Assembly: GCF_010093125.1 (NCBI RefSeq)
Contig: NZ_NMZQ01000013.1
Location: forward strand, 1 to 53,851
Source of the DNA: Veillonella sp. R32
GTDB taxonomy: Bacteria; Bacillota; Negativicutes; Veillonellales; Veillonellaceae
Length of the DNA stretch: 53,851 bases
Direction: 5' to 3'
Within the stretch, counting starts at the first letter, position 1. Each line of letters opens with the position of its first letter. Under the pieces are notes generated by a model that saw only the letters and a program-made list of their open reading frames with translations, was not told where the DNA came from and did no database searches. Shown here in pieces: positions 42,970-51,058 of the stretch. Both the position numbers and the translations under genes were made by a program.

Positions 42970-45501
42970 ATGTCAAAAAAGAGAATACGTGATTTAAGTA
43001 AAGAACTAAATGTAGAAAATAAACGAATTATAGATTTTTTAAGTCGTAATGGTTATGAGTCTAAAACGCCAGCTAGTGGCTTAGATGAAGCTGGGGTGGC
43101 ACTGGTTGAAAAACATTTCAAAAAACCGAGCCCTGTAGCTGAGGCCACTAAAAAAGCGACTGACGCGCCAAAAACAGAAGCTAAAGGCGCTGCCAAAGTA
43201 GGCCCAAAAGCAACGGAACAGCCTAAGAAACAAGAAGGCCATAAAGCGACTAGTCATAAAACGGAGGTTCATAAAACCGAAGCGGCTAAACCAGAAGCGC
43301 ATAAAACTAGTGGTCAAAGTCATAAGAGTGGTGAGTCTAAACAGGATAACCGCAATCAAAAAGGTGGCAATAAACCAGCGCAACGTCAAGACAATCGCCA
43401 AGATAATCGTCATGACAATAAGAACCAGGATCGCAACAGCAATCGTATGGGCGATAAGAAAAATGAGTCAGCTAATCGCAATAACGATCGCACTGACCGT
43501 AATGAGCGCAATGATCGTAATGACCGTAAAAACAACCGCGATAATCGCAATAATAAAGATGCTCGTAACAATCGTGATGGCAATGCTAATGGCAATGACC
43601 GTCGCAATAAAAAGGATAAAAAGAACCGCAATGGTAATCGTCCTCAATCGTTATTATCTACTTCTTTGGCAAAAAGCAAGAATCGCGTAAAACAACGTAA
43701 TGAACAAAATCGTCAACACAAAGAAGAAGAAAAACGTAAAGCAGAAGCTATGATTGCTACTCACATTGAAATTGGCCAATCCTTAACGGTTAAAGAATTG
43801 GCTGAAACTATGGGCCGTGAAGTGAGTGAAATCATCAAAAAACTTATGCTATTAGGTGTTATGGCGACAATTAACCAAGAAATTGACTTTGAAACAGCCG
43901 CTATTGTAGCGGAAGAATTTGGTGTATCTGTTTCGGAAGCAGCGCCAGAAGAGGATCCTACAGAAATTCGTGAAATCGAAGATTCCCCTGAAAGCTTACA
44001 ACCACGTCCACCAGTAGTAACGATTATGGGGCATGTTGACCATGGTAAAACTTCTTTATTGGACGTTATTCGTCAGACCAATGTAACCGCTTCTGAAGCA
44101 GGCGGGATTACGCAGCATATCGGGGCGTATATGGTACGCTATAAAGGTAACAAGATTACGTTCTTGGATACACCAGGCCATGAAGCTTTCACAGCTATGC
44201 GTTTACGTGGTGCTCAATCCACCGATATTGCTGTTTTAGTAGTAGCGGCTGATGATGGGGTAATGCCTCAGACTATCGAAGCGATTAACCATGCTAAATC
44301 CGCTAATGTGCCAATTATTGTAGCCATTAATAAAATGGATAAACCAGGCGCTAACCCTGATCATGTAAAACAGCAATTAGCTGAACATGGTTTGTTACCT
44401 GAAGAATGGGGCGGCGATATTATTATGGTCCCTGTATCGGCTAAACAGCGTCAAGGTATTGATGATTTATTAGAAAATATCTTGCTCGTAGCGGAAGTGA
44501 TGGAATTAAAAGCTAATCCAAACCGTAACGCCCAAGGTGTGGTTATTGAAGCTAAACTTGATAAAGGCCGTGGCCCTGTATGTACTGTATTAGTACAAAA
44601 AGGTAGCTTGCGTGTTGGTGATAATATTATTGCTGGCGTAGCTTATGGTAAAGTTCGTGCCATGACGAATGAACGAGGCGAAAAAGTAAAAGTAGCTCGT
44701 CCTTCCATGCCGGTGGAAGTACTCGGTCTTTCCGACGTGCCACAAGCTGGTGAAATCATGGATGCAGTAGATGATAACGAAGCACGTACTATTGCAGAAA
44801 AACGTGTGGAAAAACAGCGTATTGCTGAATTAGGGGCTACCCATAAAGTAACTTTAGATGATATTTTCAACCAAATTCAACAAGGTGAATTAAAAGACTT
44901 AAATATTATTATTAAAGCTGACGTACAAGGGTCGGTGGAAGCATTACGCCAATCCTTAGAAGCTATTAAGAACCCAGAAGTACGCATTGTTATTGTTCAT
45001 GCGGCTGTAGGGGCTATTAATGAATCTGACGTAATGTTAGCGTCTGCATCTAATGCAATTATCATTGGCTTTAACGTTCGTCCAGATGCTGTGGTGCGTA
45101 AAGCTGCTGAAAAAGAAAGTGTAGACCTTCGTACGTATCGAGTTATTTACGATGCTATTAACGATGTAGAAAACGCTATGCGTGGTATGTTAACACCAGA
45201 ATTTAAAGAAGTAATTCTTGGCCGTGCCGAAGTGCGCCAAGTTATTTCTACACCAAAAGCTATCGTAGCGGGTTCTTACATTACAGAAGGTAAAATTACG
45301 AATAAATCAGAAATTCGTTTAATTCGTGATGGCGTTGTTGTCCATGAAGGGCAAGTAGACTCCTTGCGTCGCTTTAAAGATGAAGTAAAAGAAGTGAAGA
45401 GTGGTTTTGAATGTGGTATTTCCATTGAACGTTACCGTGATATTAAAGAAGGCGACGTAATCGAAGCCTTCACGATGGAAGAAATTGCGCCACAGATTTA
45501 G
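42970..45501 (+). CDS. infB: Translation initiation factor IF-2 with a long Asn/Arg/Asp-rich region
   Basis: An 843-residue GTPase that places initiator tRNA on the 30S subunit. A first IF2_N domain is at about 1-50 ([20 protein letters not shown]). Residues about 55-240 are low complexity, first Lys/Ala/His-rich, then dominated by Asn, Arg and Asp. A second IF2_N region is at about 257-315. The G domain starts near 350 with [14 protein letters not shown], followed by DTPGHEAF and NKMDKPGAN. Domains II-IV reach [12 protein letters not shown] at the C-terminus. GGGGG-type purines precede the ATG. The disordered block makes the overall length somewhat greater than minimal Gram-positive IF-2. 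Confidence 0.96.
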   Translation: MSKKRIRDLSKELNVENKRIIDFLSRNGYESKTPASGLDEAGVALVEKHFKKPSPVAEATKKATDAPKTEAKGAAKVGPKATEQPKKQEGHKATSHKTEVHKTEAAKPEAHKTSGQSHKSGESKQDNRNQKGGNKPAQRQDNRQDNRHDNKNQDRNSNRMGDKKNESANRNNDRTDRNERNDRNDRKNNRDNRNNKDARNNRDGNANGNDRRNKKDKKNRNGNRPQSLLSTSLAKSKNRVKQRNEQNRQHKEEEKRKAEAMIATHIEIGQSLTVKELAETMGREVSEIIKKLMLLGVMATINQEIDFETAAIVAEEFGVSVSEAAPEEDPTEIREIEDSPESLQPRPPVVTIMGHVDHGKTSLLDVIRQTNVTASEAGGITQHIGAYMVRYKGNKITFLDTPGHEAFTAMRLRGAQSTDIAVLVVAADDGVMPQTIEAINHAKSANVPIIVAINKMDKPGANPDHVKQQLAEHGLLPEEWGGDIIMVPVSAKQRQGIDDLLENILLVAEVMELKANPNRNAQGVVIEAKLDKGRGPVCTVLVQKGSLRVGDNIIAGVAYGKVRAMTNERGEKVKVARPSMPVEVLGLSDVPQAGEIMDAVDDNEARTIAEKRVEKQRIAELGATHKVTLDDIFNQIQQGELKDLNIIIKADVQGSVEALRQSLEAIKNPEVRIVIVHAAVGAINESDVMLASASNAIIIGFNVRPDAVVRKAAEKESVDLRTYRVIYDAINDVENAMRGMLTPEFKEVILGRAEVRQVISTPKAIVAGSYITEGKITNKSEIRLIRDGVVVHEGQVDSLRRFKDEVKEVKSGFECGISIERYRDIKEGDVIEAFTMEEIAPQI

Positions 45502-45510
45502 GAGGCGTCT

Positions 45511-45879
45511 ATGAGCGACGTACGTGTACGTAAATTACAAGAATTTATTAAGCAAGAAGTGAGTAGCATGTTGATGCGTGGTCTTAAAGATCCACGTATC
45601 GGCTTTGTTACAGTTACTGATGTAGAAGTAACTGGCGATTTGCGCCAAGCTACCATTTACGTAAGCTTATTTGGTAAAGACGAAGAGAAGAAAGCGTCGT
45701 TACAGGCTTTACGTCATGCAGCTGGCCATGTGCGCAGTGAATTAGGGAAAGTATTGCGTTTGCGTTACATTCCTGAAATTTCTTTTGATGCTGATACATC
45801 CTTAGATTACAGCATGCACATCGAATCCTTGTTACATGATATTAAAAAGGATGAAGAAGAACATGGCAGTCATAACTAA
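45511..45879 (+). CDS. rbfA: Ribosome-binding factor A
   Basis: A 122-residue KH-fold factor for late 30S maturation. It has RKLQEFIKQEVSSMLMRGLKDPRIGFVTVTDVEV in part (GLKDPRIGFVTVT), the strand DLRQATIYVSLFG, and the RLRYIPEISFDAD signature. GGAGGCG precedes the ATG, 9 bp after infB. The 3' end overlaps the next gene. Confidence 0.95.
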   Translation: MSDVRVRKLQEFIKQEVSSMLMRGLKDPRIGFVTVTDVEVTGDLRQATIYVSLFGKDEEKKASLQALRHAAGHVRSELGKVLRLRYIPEISFDADTSLDYSMHIESLLHDIKKDEEEHGSHN

Positions 45880-46801
45880 AGAGCAGTTAAAGACGGCATT
45901 AGATGAGGCTAATCGTATTATCTTAACCGTGCATGTTCATCCCGATGGTGATGCTATTGGCTCTATGGTGGCTTTTTATGAAGCCCTTATACATCAGGGC
46001 AAGGATGTAACTATGGTTGTAGATGATACTGTGCCATCTAAATATAATTTTTTAGAGGCCGTTAGTCATATCAAACAGGTCGCTGATGTTCGGGATTGGC
46101 AAGCTGATATGTTATTAGTATTGGATGCCAGTACGTTTGAGCGAATTGGCGAAGTAGGGGCTTTATGCAAAGCACCTATTTATAATATTGATCATCACAT
46201 TTCTAATAGTCAGTTTGCGGATGGCCTTTATTTGTGTTCTGACTTTGCTGCTACTGGCGAAATTCTAGCCTATTTATGTGATAGTTGGAGTTGGCCTATA
46301 ACAAAAACTATGGCTAATGCTTTATATATGGCTATCGCTACGGACTGTGGTTTTTTCCGTTTCAGTAACACCACAGAGCAGACTTTGCGTATGGGGGCTC
46401 TTTGTGTAGCTCACGGCGCAGAGCCTAACATTGTGTCGGAACATGTGGAAGTAACTACGGTAGCCAGAATCGAAGTCATGAAGGAAGCGTTACAAACCAT
46501 TCAATTCTTCAAAGCGGGACGTGTGGCTATTATTGCGTTGGATGAAGCGTTAATGGCTAAAGTAGGCGATGATACAGATGGGTATGTAGATTTAATCCGC
46601 AATGTAGATACTGTGGACATTGCTATTTTATTAAAAGCGGTAGATGCCCATACTACGCGTGTTAGTTTGCGTGCTAAAGTAACTGATGTGAATGCTATTG
46701 CTAATCAATTTGGTGGTGGCGGTCATGTGAAGGCTGCTGGTTGTACGATTAAAGCTAATATTGATGGTGCTATTGAGCAATTGTTAGCGGTGATTGCTTA
46801 A
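45863..46801 (+). CDS. nrnA: DHH/DHHA1 phosphoesterase, NrnA-like oligoribonuclease / pAp phosphatase
   Basis: A 312-residue bifunctional-type enzyme that in Bacillus degrades nanoRNAs and dephosphorylates pAp. The DHH domain has TVHVHPDGDAIGSM, LLVLDAST and the NIDHHISN motif. The C-terminal DHHA1 domain ends with FGGGGHVKAAG. I start it at ATG 45863; ATG 45851 is also in frame, and both lie inside the rbfA 3' end, so the exact start is uncertain. The TAA overlaps the truB ATG. Confidence 0.9.
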   Translation: MAVITKEQLKTALDEANRIILTVHVHPDGDAIGSMVAFYEALIHQGKDVTMVVDDTVPSKYNFLEAVSHIKQVADVRDWQADMLLVLDASTFERIGEVGALCKAPIYNIDHHISNSQFADGLYLCSDFAATGEILAYLCDSWSWPITKTMANALYMAIATDCGFFRFSNTTEQTLRMGALCVAHGAEPNIVSEHVEVTTVARIEVMKEALQTIQFFKAGRVAIIALDEALMAKVGDDTDGYVDLIRNVDTVDIAILLKAVDAHTTRVSLRAKVTDVNAIANQFGGGGHVKAAGCTIKANIDGAIEQLLAVIA

Positions 46802-47679
46802 TGGATGGCGTATTTCCTTTTCTAAAACCGCCTGGTATTACGAGTCATGATGCGGTCGGTATTTGCCGGCGAATTCTAAAAGAGCGACGCATTGGGCATA
46901 GTGGTACTTTAGATCCGTTGGCCTATGGGGTATTGCCTATTTTCGTAGGTAAAGCTACGCGGATTATTGAATATACAGATTGTGTTAGTAAAACGTATGT
47001 GGCAGAGTGTCGTTTAGGCTATGGTACTGATACGGAAGATAGTACGGGGACACCATTGGGCACAGAGGTACATCCATTGGAAATTCCTTCCTGGGAGGAG
47101 CTAGCACAGCTGGTACATTCATTTGTAGGGGAGCAGGAACAACAACCTTCTATATATTCAGCCATAAAAATAAATGGGCGCCGTGCTTATGAGTTAGCTC
47201 GTGAGGGTATTGAATTTACCTTACCTAGTCGTACGATTACTATCAGTGAGTGTCAATTATTAGCGTATGCCTATCCATATTTTACGGTGCGCGTAACTTG
47301 TTCAGCTGGTACTTATATTCGGGCCTTGTTGCGTGATATAAGTGCTAAAATAGGCATTCCGGGGACAATGACTCAATTGGCACGAACGGTAGTAGGACCT
47401 TATAGTATTGAAACGGCCATAACGGCAGAAGAATTAGCGCTTCGTGGTGAGGCCTGTGTAGGGCCAACGGAGTCGGCTCTTAGCCATATGCCAAAGGTCA
47501 CCGTATCGAGTGAGGCTTTATTAGCCTTGAAACAAGGCAAACAATGGCCTTATGAGGCGATGCTAAACTTTACGGGCCATCCACAACAATTGTATTGTGC
47601 CTATAGTGATAAGGGCTTTTTTGGCGTATTAGAAGGTACTCCTAAAACCTTAAAAGTAGCAAAAAATATTTTTTTATAG
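46801..47679 (+). CDS. truB: tRNA pseudouridine(55) synthase
   Basis: A 292-residue TruB forming pseudouridine 55 in the T-loop of tRNAs. The N-terminal DGVFPFLKPPGITSHDAV and catalytic Asp38 in HSGTLDPLAYGVLP are diagnostic. QQPSIYSAIKINGRRAYELAR and CSAGTYIRALLRDI are further signatures. Standard position between nrnA and ribF; TAATG overlap at its start. Confidence 0.96.
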   Translation: MDGVFPFLKPPGITSHDAVGICRRILKERRIGHSGTLDPLAYGVLPIFVGKATRIIEYTDCVSKTYVAECRLGYGTDTEDSTGTPLGTEVHPLEIPSWEELAQLVHSFVGEQEQQPSIYSAIKINGRRAYELAREGIEFTLPSRTITISECQLLAYAYPYFTVRVTCSAGTYIRALLRDISAKIGIPGTMTQLARTVVGPYSIETAITAEELALRGEACVGPTESALSHMPKVTVSSEALLALKQGKQWPYEAMLNFTGHPQQLYCAYSDKGFFGVLEGTPKTLKVAKNIFL

Positions 47680-47689
47680 GAATTGATGT

Positions 47690-48622
47690 ATGAAGATTTT
47701 AACGTCCTTTGCAGAGTTACAACAATTAAAGATTGATATTGTCTATGCGTTAGGCACCTTTGATGGGCTTCATCGAGGCCATCAATCGGTGATACAGCGT
47801 GCCGTAGCTGAGGCAAAGGCAGTGAAAGCTTGTACGGTAGTGGTGACTTTTGACAATCATCCTTTACATATTTTAAACCCCGACCGTTGTCCTACTATGT
47901 TGTTACAACCTGTATTGAAAGGTGAGATTTTAAATGAATTAGGTGTAGATTATGCACTGCGCCTGCCTATGACTAAAGAATTATTGTCTATGTCTGCAGA
48001 GGCTTTTATAGATGCCTTAACAGATCATAATGCAGTAAAAGCTTTTGTTGTGGGGCAGAATTTTACCTTTGGTGCAGGCGGCAAGGGCACACCTGATTTA
48101 ATTCAGCAATTATTAGGTTTTAAGGGGATTATGGTGTATGCCCTTTCGTTAGCAACCTGTCAAGCAGGAAACGAACATGTGTCGAGTACGTTAATTCGCC
48201 AAGCTGTTCGGGACGGTGATTTACCTTTTGTACAGACCTTATTAGGTCGCCCTTATATGTTCCGTGGTACTGTTATTGAAGGTGATCGTCGCGGTCGAAC
48301 CTTAGGGTTCCCTACGCTTAATTTTTTATTCCCTAAAGAGTTAACCTTACCACCTGATGGGGTATATGTAAATCGTGTATTCCTAGATGGGCGCTGGTAC
48401 GAAGGGGTTGGTAATTTAGGGGATAATCCAACGTTTGAAAACCAATACCATCGTTTTGAAGTGCATCTTTTTGATTTTGATGAAATGGTATATGGTCATG
48501 AAGCAACCATTGAATTTTGGACTTTATTGCGACCAGAACAGCGCTTTAACTCCTTAGAGGAATTAATTGGACAGATGAAAATTGATGAACAACGAGCTAA
48601 GGATTTCTTTAAAACAATATAA
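47690..48622 (+). CDS. ribF: Bifunctional riboflavin kinase / FAD synthetase
   Basis: A 310-residue enzyme making FMN and FAD. The N-terminal adenylyltransferase domain shows ALGTFDGLHRGHQSVI (HxGH-type) and FTFGAGGKGTPDL. The C-terminal kinase domain (about 185-310) shows FRGTVIEGDRRGRTLGFPT and NLGDNPTF. It closes the operon and is followed by a terminator. Confidence 0.95.
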   Translation: MKILTSFAELQQLKIDIVYALGTFDGLHRGHQSVIQRAVAEAKAVKACTVVVTFDNHPLHILNPDRCPTMLLQPVLKGEILNELGVDYALRLPMTKELLSMSAEAFIDALTDHNAVKAFVVGQNFTFGAGGKGTPDLIQQLLGFKGIMVYALSLATCQAGNEHVSSTLIRQAVRDGDLPFVQTLLGRPYMFRGTVIEGDRRGRTLGFPTLNFLFPKELTLPPDGVYVNRVFLDGRWYEGVGNLGDNPTFENQYHRFEVHLFDFDEMVYGHEATIEFWTLLRPEQRFNSLEELIGQMKIDEQRAKDFFKTI

Positions 48623-48656
48623 TCCGTATGACTATTTGCGTTATCAAGTCATATAT

Positions 48657-48700
48657 AAGCGTCTGCTAACCGTATTGTGAGCAGACGCTTTTGATTTTAT
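48657..48700 (+). terminator. Rho-independent terminator after ribF
   Basis: AAGCGTCTGCT and AGCAGACGCTT arms (perfect 11 bp), then TTGATTTTAT. It ends the rimP-ribF operon. Confidence 0.87.
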
Positions 48701-48769
48701 TTATAAAAAAATCTACTAAACTATACAATATTTTCTGTCCACTCCTTAAAAACTCTTGTTTATTTTTAG

Positions 48770-48798
48770 TTGACAATTAGAGATGATAAGAGTATGAT
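48770..48798 (+). promoter_or_regulatory. Strong sigma-A promoter of the second aminotransferase gene
   Basis: Perfect TTGACA (48770-48775), 17-bp spacer, TATGAT (48793-48798), about 32 bp before the ATG at 48831. Confidence 0.85.
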
Positions 48799-48830
48799 AA
48801 AAACTACAATAAATTAAGGAGGTTATCATT

Positions 48831-50018
48831 ATGGCTATACGTTTTTCAGATGCAGTTAATGCAATTAAGCATTCAGACACAGGGGATATTTTAAAGCTTA
48901 TTGCGCAGCCAGATATGATTTCATTTGCCGGTGGTTTACCTGCAGAAGAATCATTTCCAGCTGAAGAAATCAGAAAGGCAGCCGAAGTCGTCTTAGATGG
49001 CGATGCTGGTAAGGCCTTGCAGTATGGTCCTTCGCTTGGTTATGAACCTCTTCGAGAAAGTATTGCAAAGCGTATGAATCGTATTGTTAAGACAAACTTT
49101 ACGAAAGACAACATTTTGATTACGTGTGGGTCACAGCAGGGGCTTGATATGTTGTGCCGTTTATTTTGTAATAAAGGAGATACCGTACTCGTAGAAAAAC
49201 CATCGTATTTAGGTGCTATTACTGCTTTTAATTTAAGTGGTGTTAATTATGTTGAAATTCCTGGCGATGGGAAGGGCATGATTATTTCTGAACTTCGCAA
49301 AGCATTAGAGACTCATACGGTGCGTTTAATTTATGTAGTAACGGATTTCCAAAATCCTACAGGTATTACTTGGTCTCGTGAACGACGGGAAGAATTCATG
49401 AAAGTGGTTGATGAATTTGAAGTGCCTGTTATTGAAGATAATCCATACGGTGAACTTCGTTATGAAGGGGAATATTTACCATCGCTTAACACTTTTGATA
49501 CAAAAGGTTTAGTTTGTTCTTTAGGTACATTCTCCAAAACATTTGCGCCAGGGTTCCGCTTGGGATGGATTGCAGCTAATCCATTATTCATTGAAAAATG
49601 CGATCTATTGAAACAAAATATGGATTTATCTACAGCGCCATTCTCACAGCGTGTATGTGAAGCTTGGTTAGAAAACTTTGATTTTGATGCACATGTTCAA
49701 AAAATTATTACGTTGTATCGCGCTCGTCGTGATGCTATGCTTCAGGCTATTGATGAATACTTCCCAAAAGAAGTAAGCCATACGTATCCTGAAGGGGGGC
49801 TTTTTATCTGGTGCACCTTGCCAGAACATTTGAAATCCCGTGATATTTTAAAACAGTGTATTGAACGTAAAGTAGCCTTTGTTCCAGGGGAAGCGTTCTT
49901 TACTTCTGAAGGGAATACTAATTTCTTCCGTTTAAATTACTCTTGTAATGATGAAGCAACTATTCGCGATGGGATTAAGCGCATTGCTGACGTATTAAAA
50001 GAAAATTTGAACAAATAA
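48831..50018 (+). CDS. PLP-dependent aminotransferase, class I/II (MocR-related, 2-aminoadipate-type)
   Basis: A 395-residue aminotransferase of the same subgroup as the one at 5329. It has ISFAGGLPAEESFP at the N-terminus, ALQYGPSLGYEPLRE, TCGSQQGLDMLCRLF, FQNPTGITWS, EDNPYGELRYEG, and the PLP lysine in GTFSKTFAPGFRLGW (Lys236 by codon count). It matches MocR-type C-terminal domains and LysN but has no DNA-binding domain. The substrate is not certain; the paralogue differs at many positions, so they may serve different amino acids. AAGGAGG precedes the ATG, and promoter and terminator mark it as monocistronic. Confidence 0.9.
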   Translation: MAIRFSDAVNAIKHSDTGDILKLIAQPDMISFAGGLPAEESFPAEEIRKAAEVVLDGDAGKALQYGPSLGYEPLRESIAKRMNRIVKTNFTKDNILITCGSQQGLDMLCRLFCNKGDTVLVEKPSYLGAITAFNLSGVNYVEIPGDGKGMIISELRKALETHTVRLIYVVTDFQNPTGITWSRERREEFMKVVDEFEVPVIEDNPYGELRYEGEYLPSLNTFDTKGLVCSLGTFSKTFAPGFRLGWIAANPLFIEKCDLLKQNMDLSTAPFSQRVCEAWLENFDFDAHVQKIITLYRARRDAMLQAIDEYFPKEVSHTYPEGGLFIWCTLPEHLKSRDILKQCIERKVAFVPGEAFFTSEGNTNFFRLNYSCNDEATIRDGIKRIADVLKENLNK

Positions 50019-50109
50019 GTTTTGCTAAAACAGTTTCTATTGTTTAACTTGTTTTTAAGGTACAAACTAAACGTATTTACAAAACATACCTATACAACAC
50101 ATATTATAG

Positions 50110-50158
50110 AAATGACCTTTACTACATCTGGGGGGATTAGTAAAGGTCATTTTATTTT
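50110..50158 (+). terminator. Rho-independent terminator after the second aminotransferase gene
   Basis: AAATGACCTTTACT and AGTAAAGGTCATTT arms (perfect 14 bp) around a G-rich loop, followed by TATTTT. Confidence 0.9.
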
Positions 50159-50290
50159 GCCTTACTAGGAAATTCTCGGCAAATGCTACAAGAAAATAAG
50201 GGAATATGGTAAAATATAAGAGCATGAGGAGATACAAATGTTCTTCTCAATCTATTGAGTACCGGTTAGCTATTTAGAAGCGAGGTAAGT

Positions 50291-51058
50291 ATGAATTTAC
50301 AAGAAGCACGTCAAAAAATTGATGCCATAGATAAAGAGTTAGTTAAAACCTTTGAAGAGCGATTACAAATTATTTTAGAAATTGCTCGTATTAAGGAAGC
50401 AGAAAATATTAGCATTTATGAACCAAAGCGGGAACAAGAAGTGCTGGCTAAAACATTAAGCTATGTAGAAGCAAGTGACTTAAAAGGGTATGTACATCAA
50501 TTTGTAGAGTCTATTTTAGATATTAGTAAAACCTGTCAAAAACAGCATATGCAGCAGCATATCTTTTTAATTGGCATGCCTGGAGCTGGTAAAACAACGG
50601 TAGGCAAAGCGTTAGCGCAACACCAAGGAATGGAATTTTATGATCTAGATGCTGTGATTCAGGAAAAGACAGGCAAATCTATTCAAAACATTATCATTTA
50701 TGATGGTGAAGAAGCGTTCCGTAAAGATGAATTTGAAGCTATTACAGATATCGTAAATCATAAAATGCCAGCTGTTATTGCTACGGGTGGTGGCACCGTA
50801 TTATCGGAAGATACTGTTAATTTAATGCGTGAATCTGGTTTTGTAGTATTTATTCATCGTGATGTCACTCAAATTCTTGATGACTTAGACATGGAAATTC
50901 GCCCACTTTTAAAAGAAAGTATTGAATACATTTTCCGTTTATATGAAGAACGGTATCCTTTATATGAAAAGGTTTGTCATGTGAAAGTACAAAATGCAAG
51001 TACTATCGCTGATTCAGTAGAAGAAATTGTGGCAGCCTTACCGAATGTGGTACGGTAA
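50291..51058 (+). CDS. Fused chorismate mutase (AroQ) - shikimate kinase
   Basis: A 255-residue two-domain protein of the aromatic amino acid pathway. Residues 1-85 are an AroQ-type chorismate mutase: ARQKIDAIDKELV with Arg7, EERLQIILEIARIKE with Arg24 and Lys35, and IYEPKREQEVL with Arg47/Glu48, the usual catalytic pattern. Residues about 90-255 are shikimate kinase: Walker A GMPGAGKTTVGK, FYDLDAVIQEKTGKSI, ATGGGTVL, RPLL lid, and an Arg..Tyr C-terminal segment (RYPLYEKVCHV). Chorismate to prephenate and shikimate to shikimate 3-phosphate are thus on one chain. An extended -10 (TGGTAAAAT near 50207-50215) may be its promoter, and CGAGGTA lies before the ATG. It is coupled to recD2 by TAATG. 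Confidence 0.92.
   Translation: MNLQEARQKIDAIDKELVKTFEERLQIILEIARIKEAENISIYEPKREQEVLAKTLSYVEASDLKGYVHQFVESILDISKTCQKQHMQQHIFLIGMPGAGKTTVGKALAQHQGMEFYDLDAVIQEKTGKSIQNIIIYDGEEAFRKDEFEAITDIVNHKMPAVIATGGGTVLSEDTVNLMRESGFVVFIHRDVTQILDDLDMEIRPLLKESIEYIFRLYEERYPLYEKVCHVKVQNASTIADSVEEIVAALPNVVR

Noticed and set aside
43081-43631. Two minus-strand frames rich in Leu/Phe/Arg/Ser over the IF-2 spacer
   Set aside because: They are the antisense of the repetitive Asn/Arg/Asp codons and reflect low complexity, not membrane proteins.
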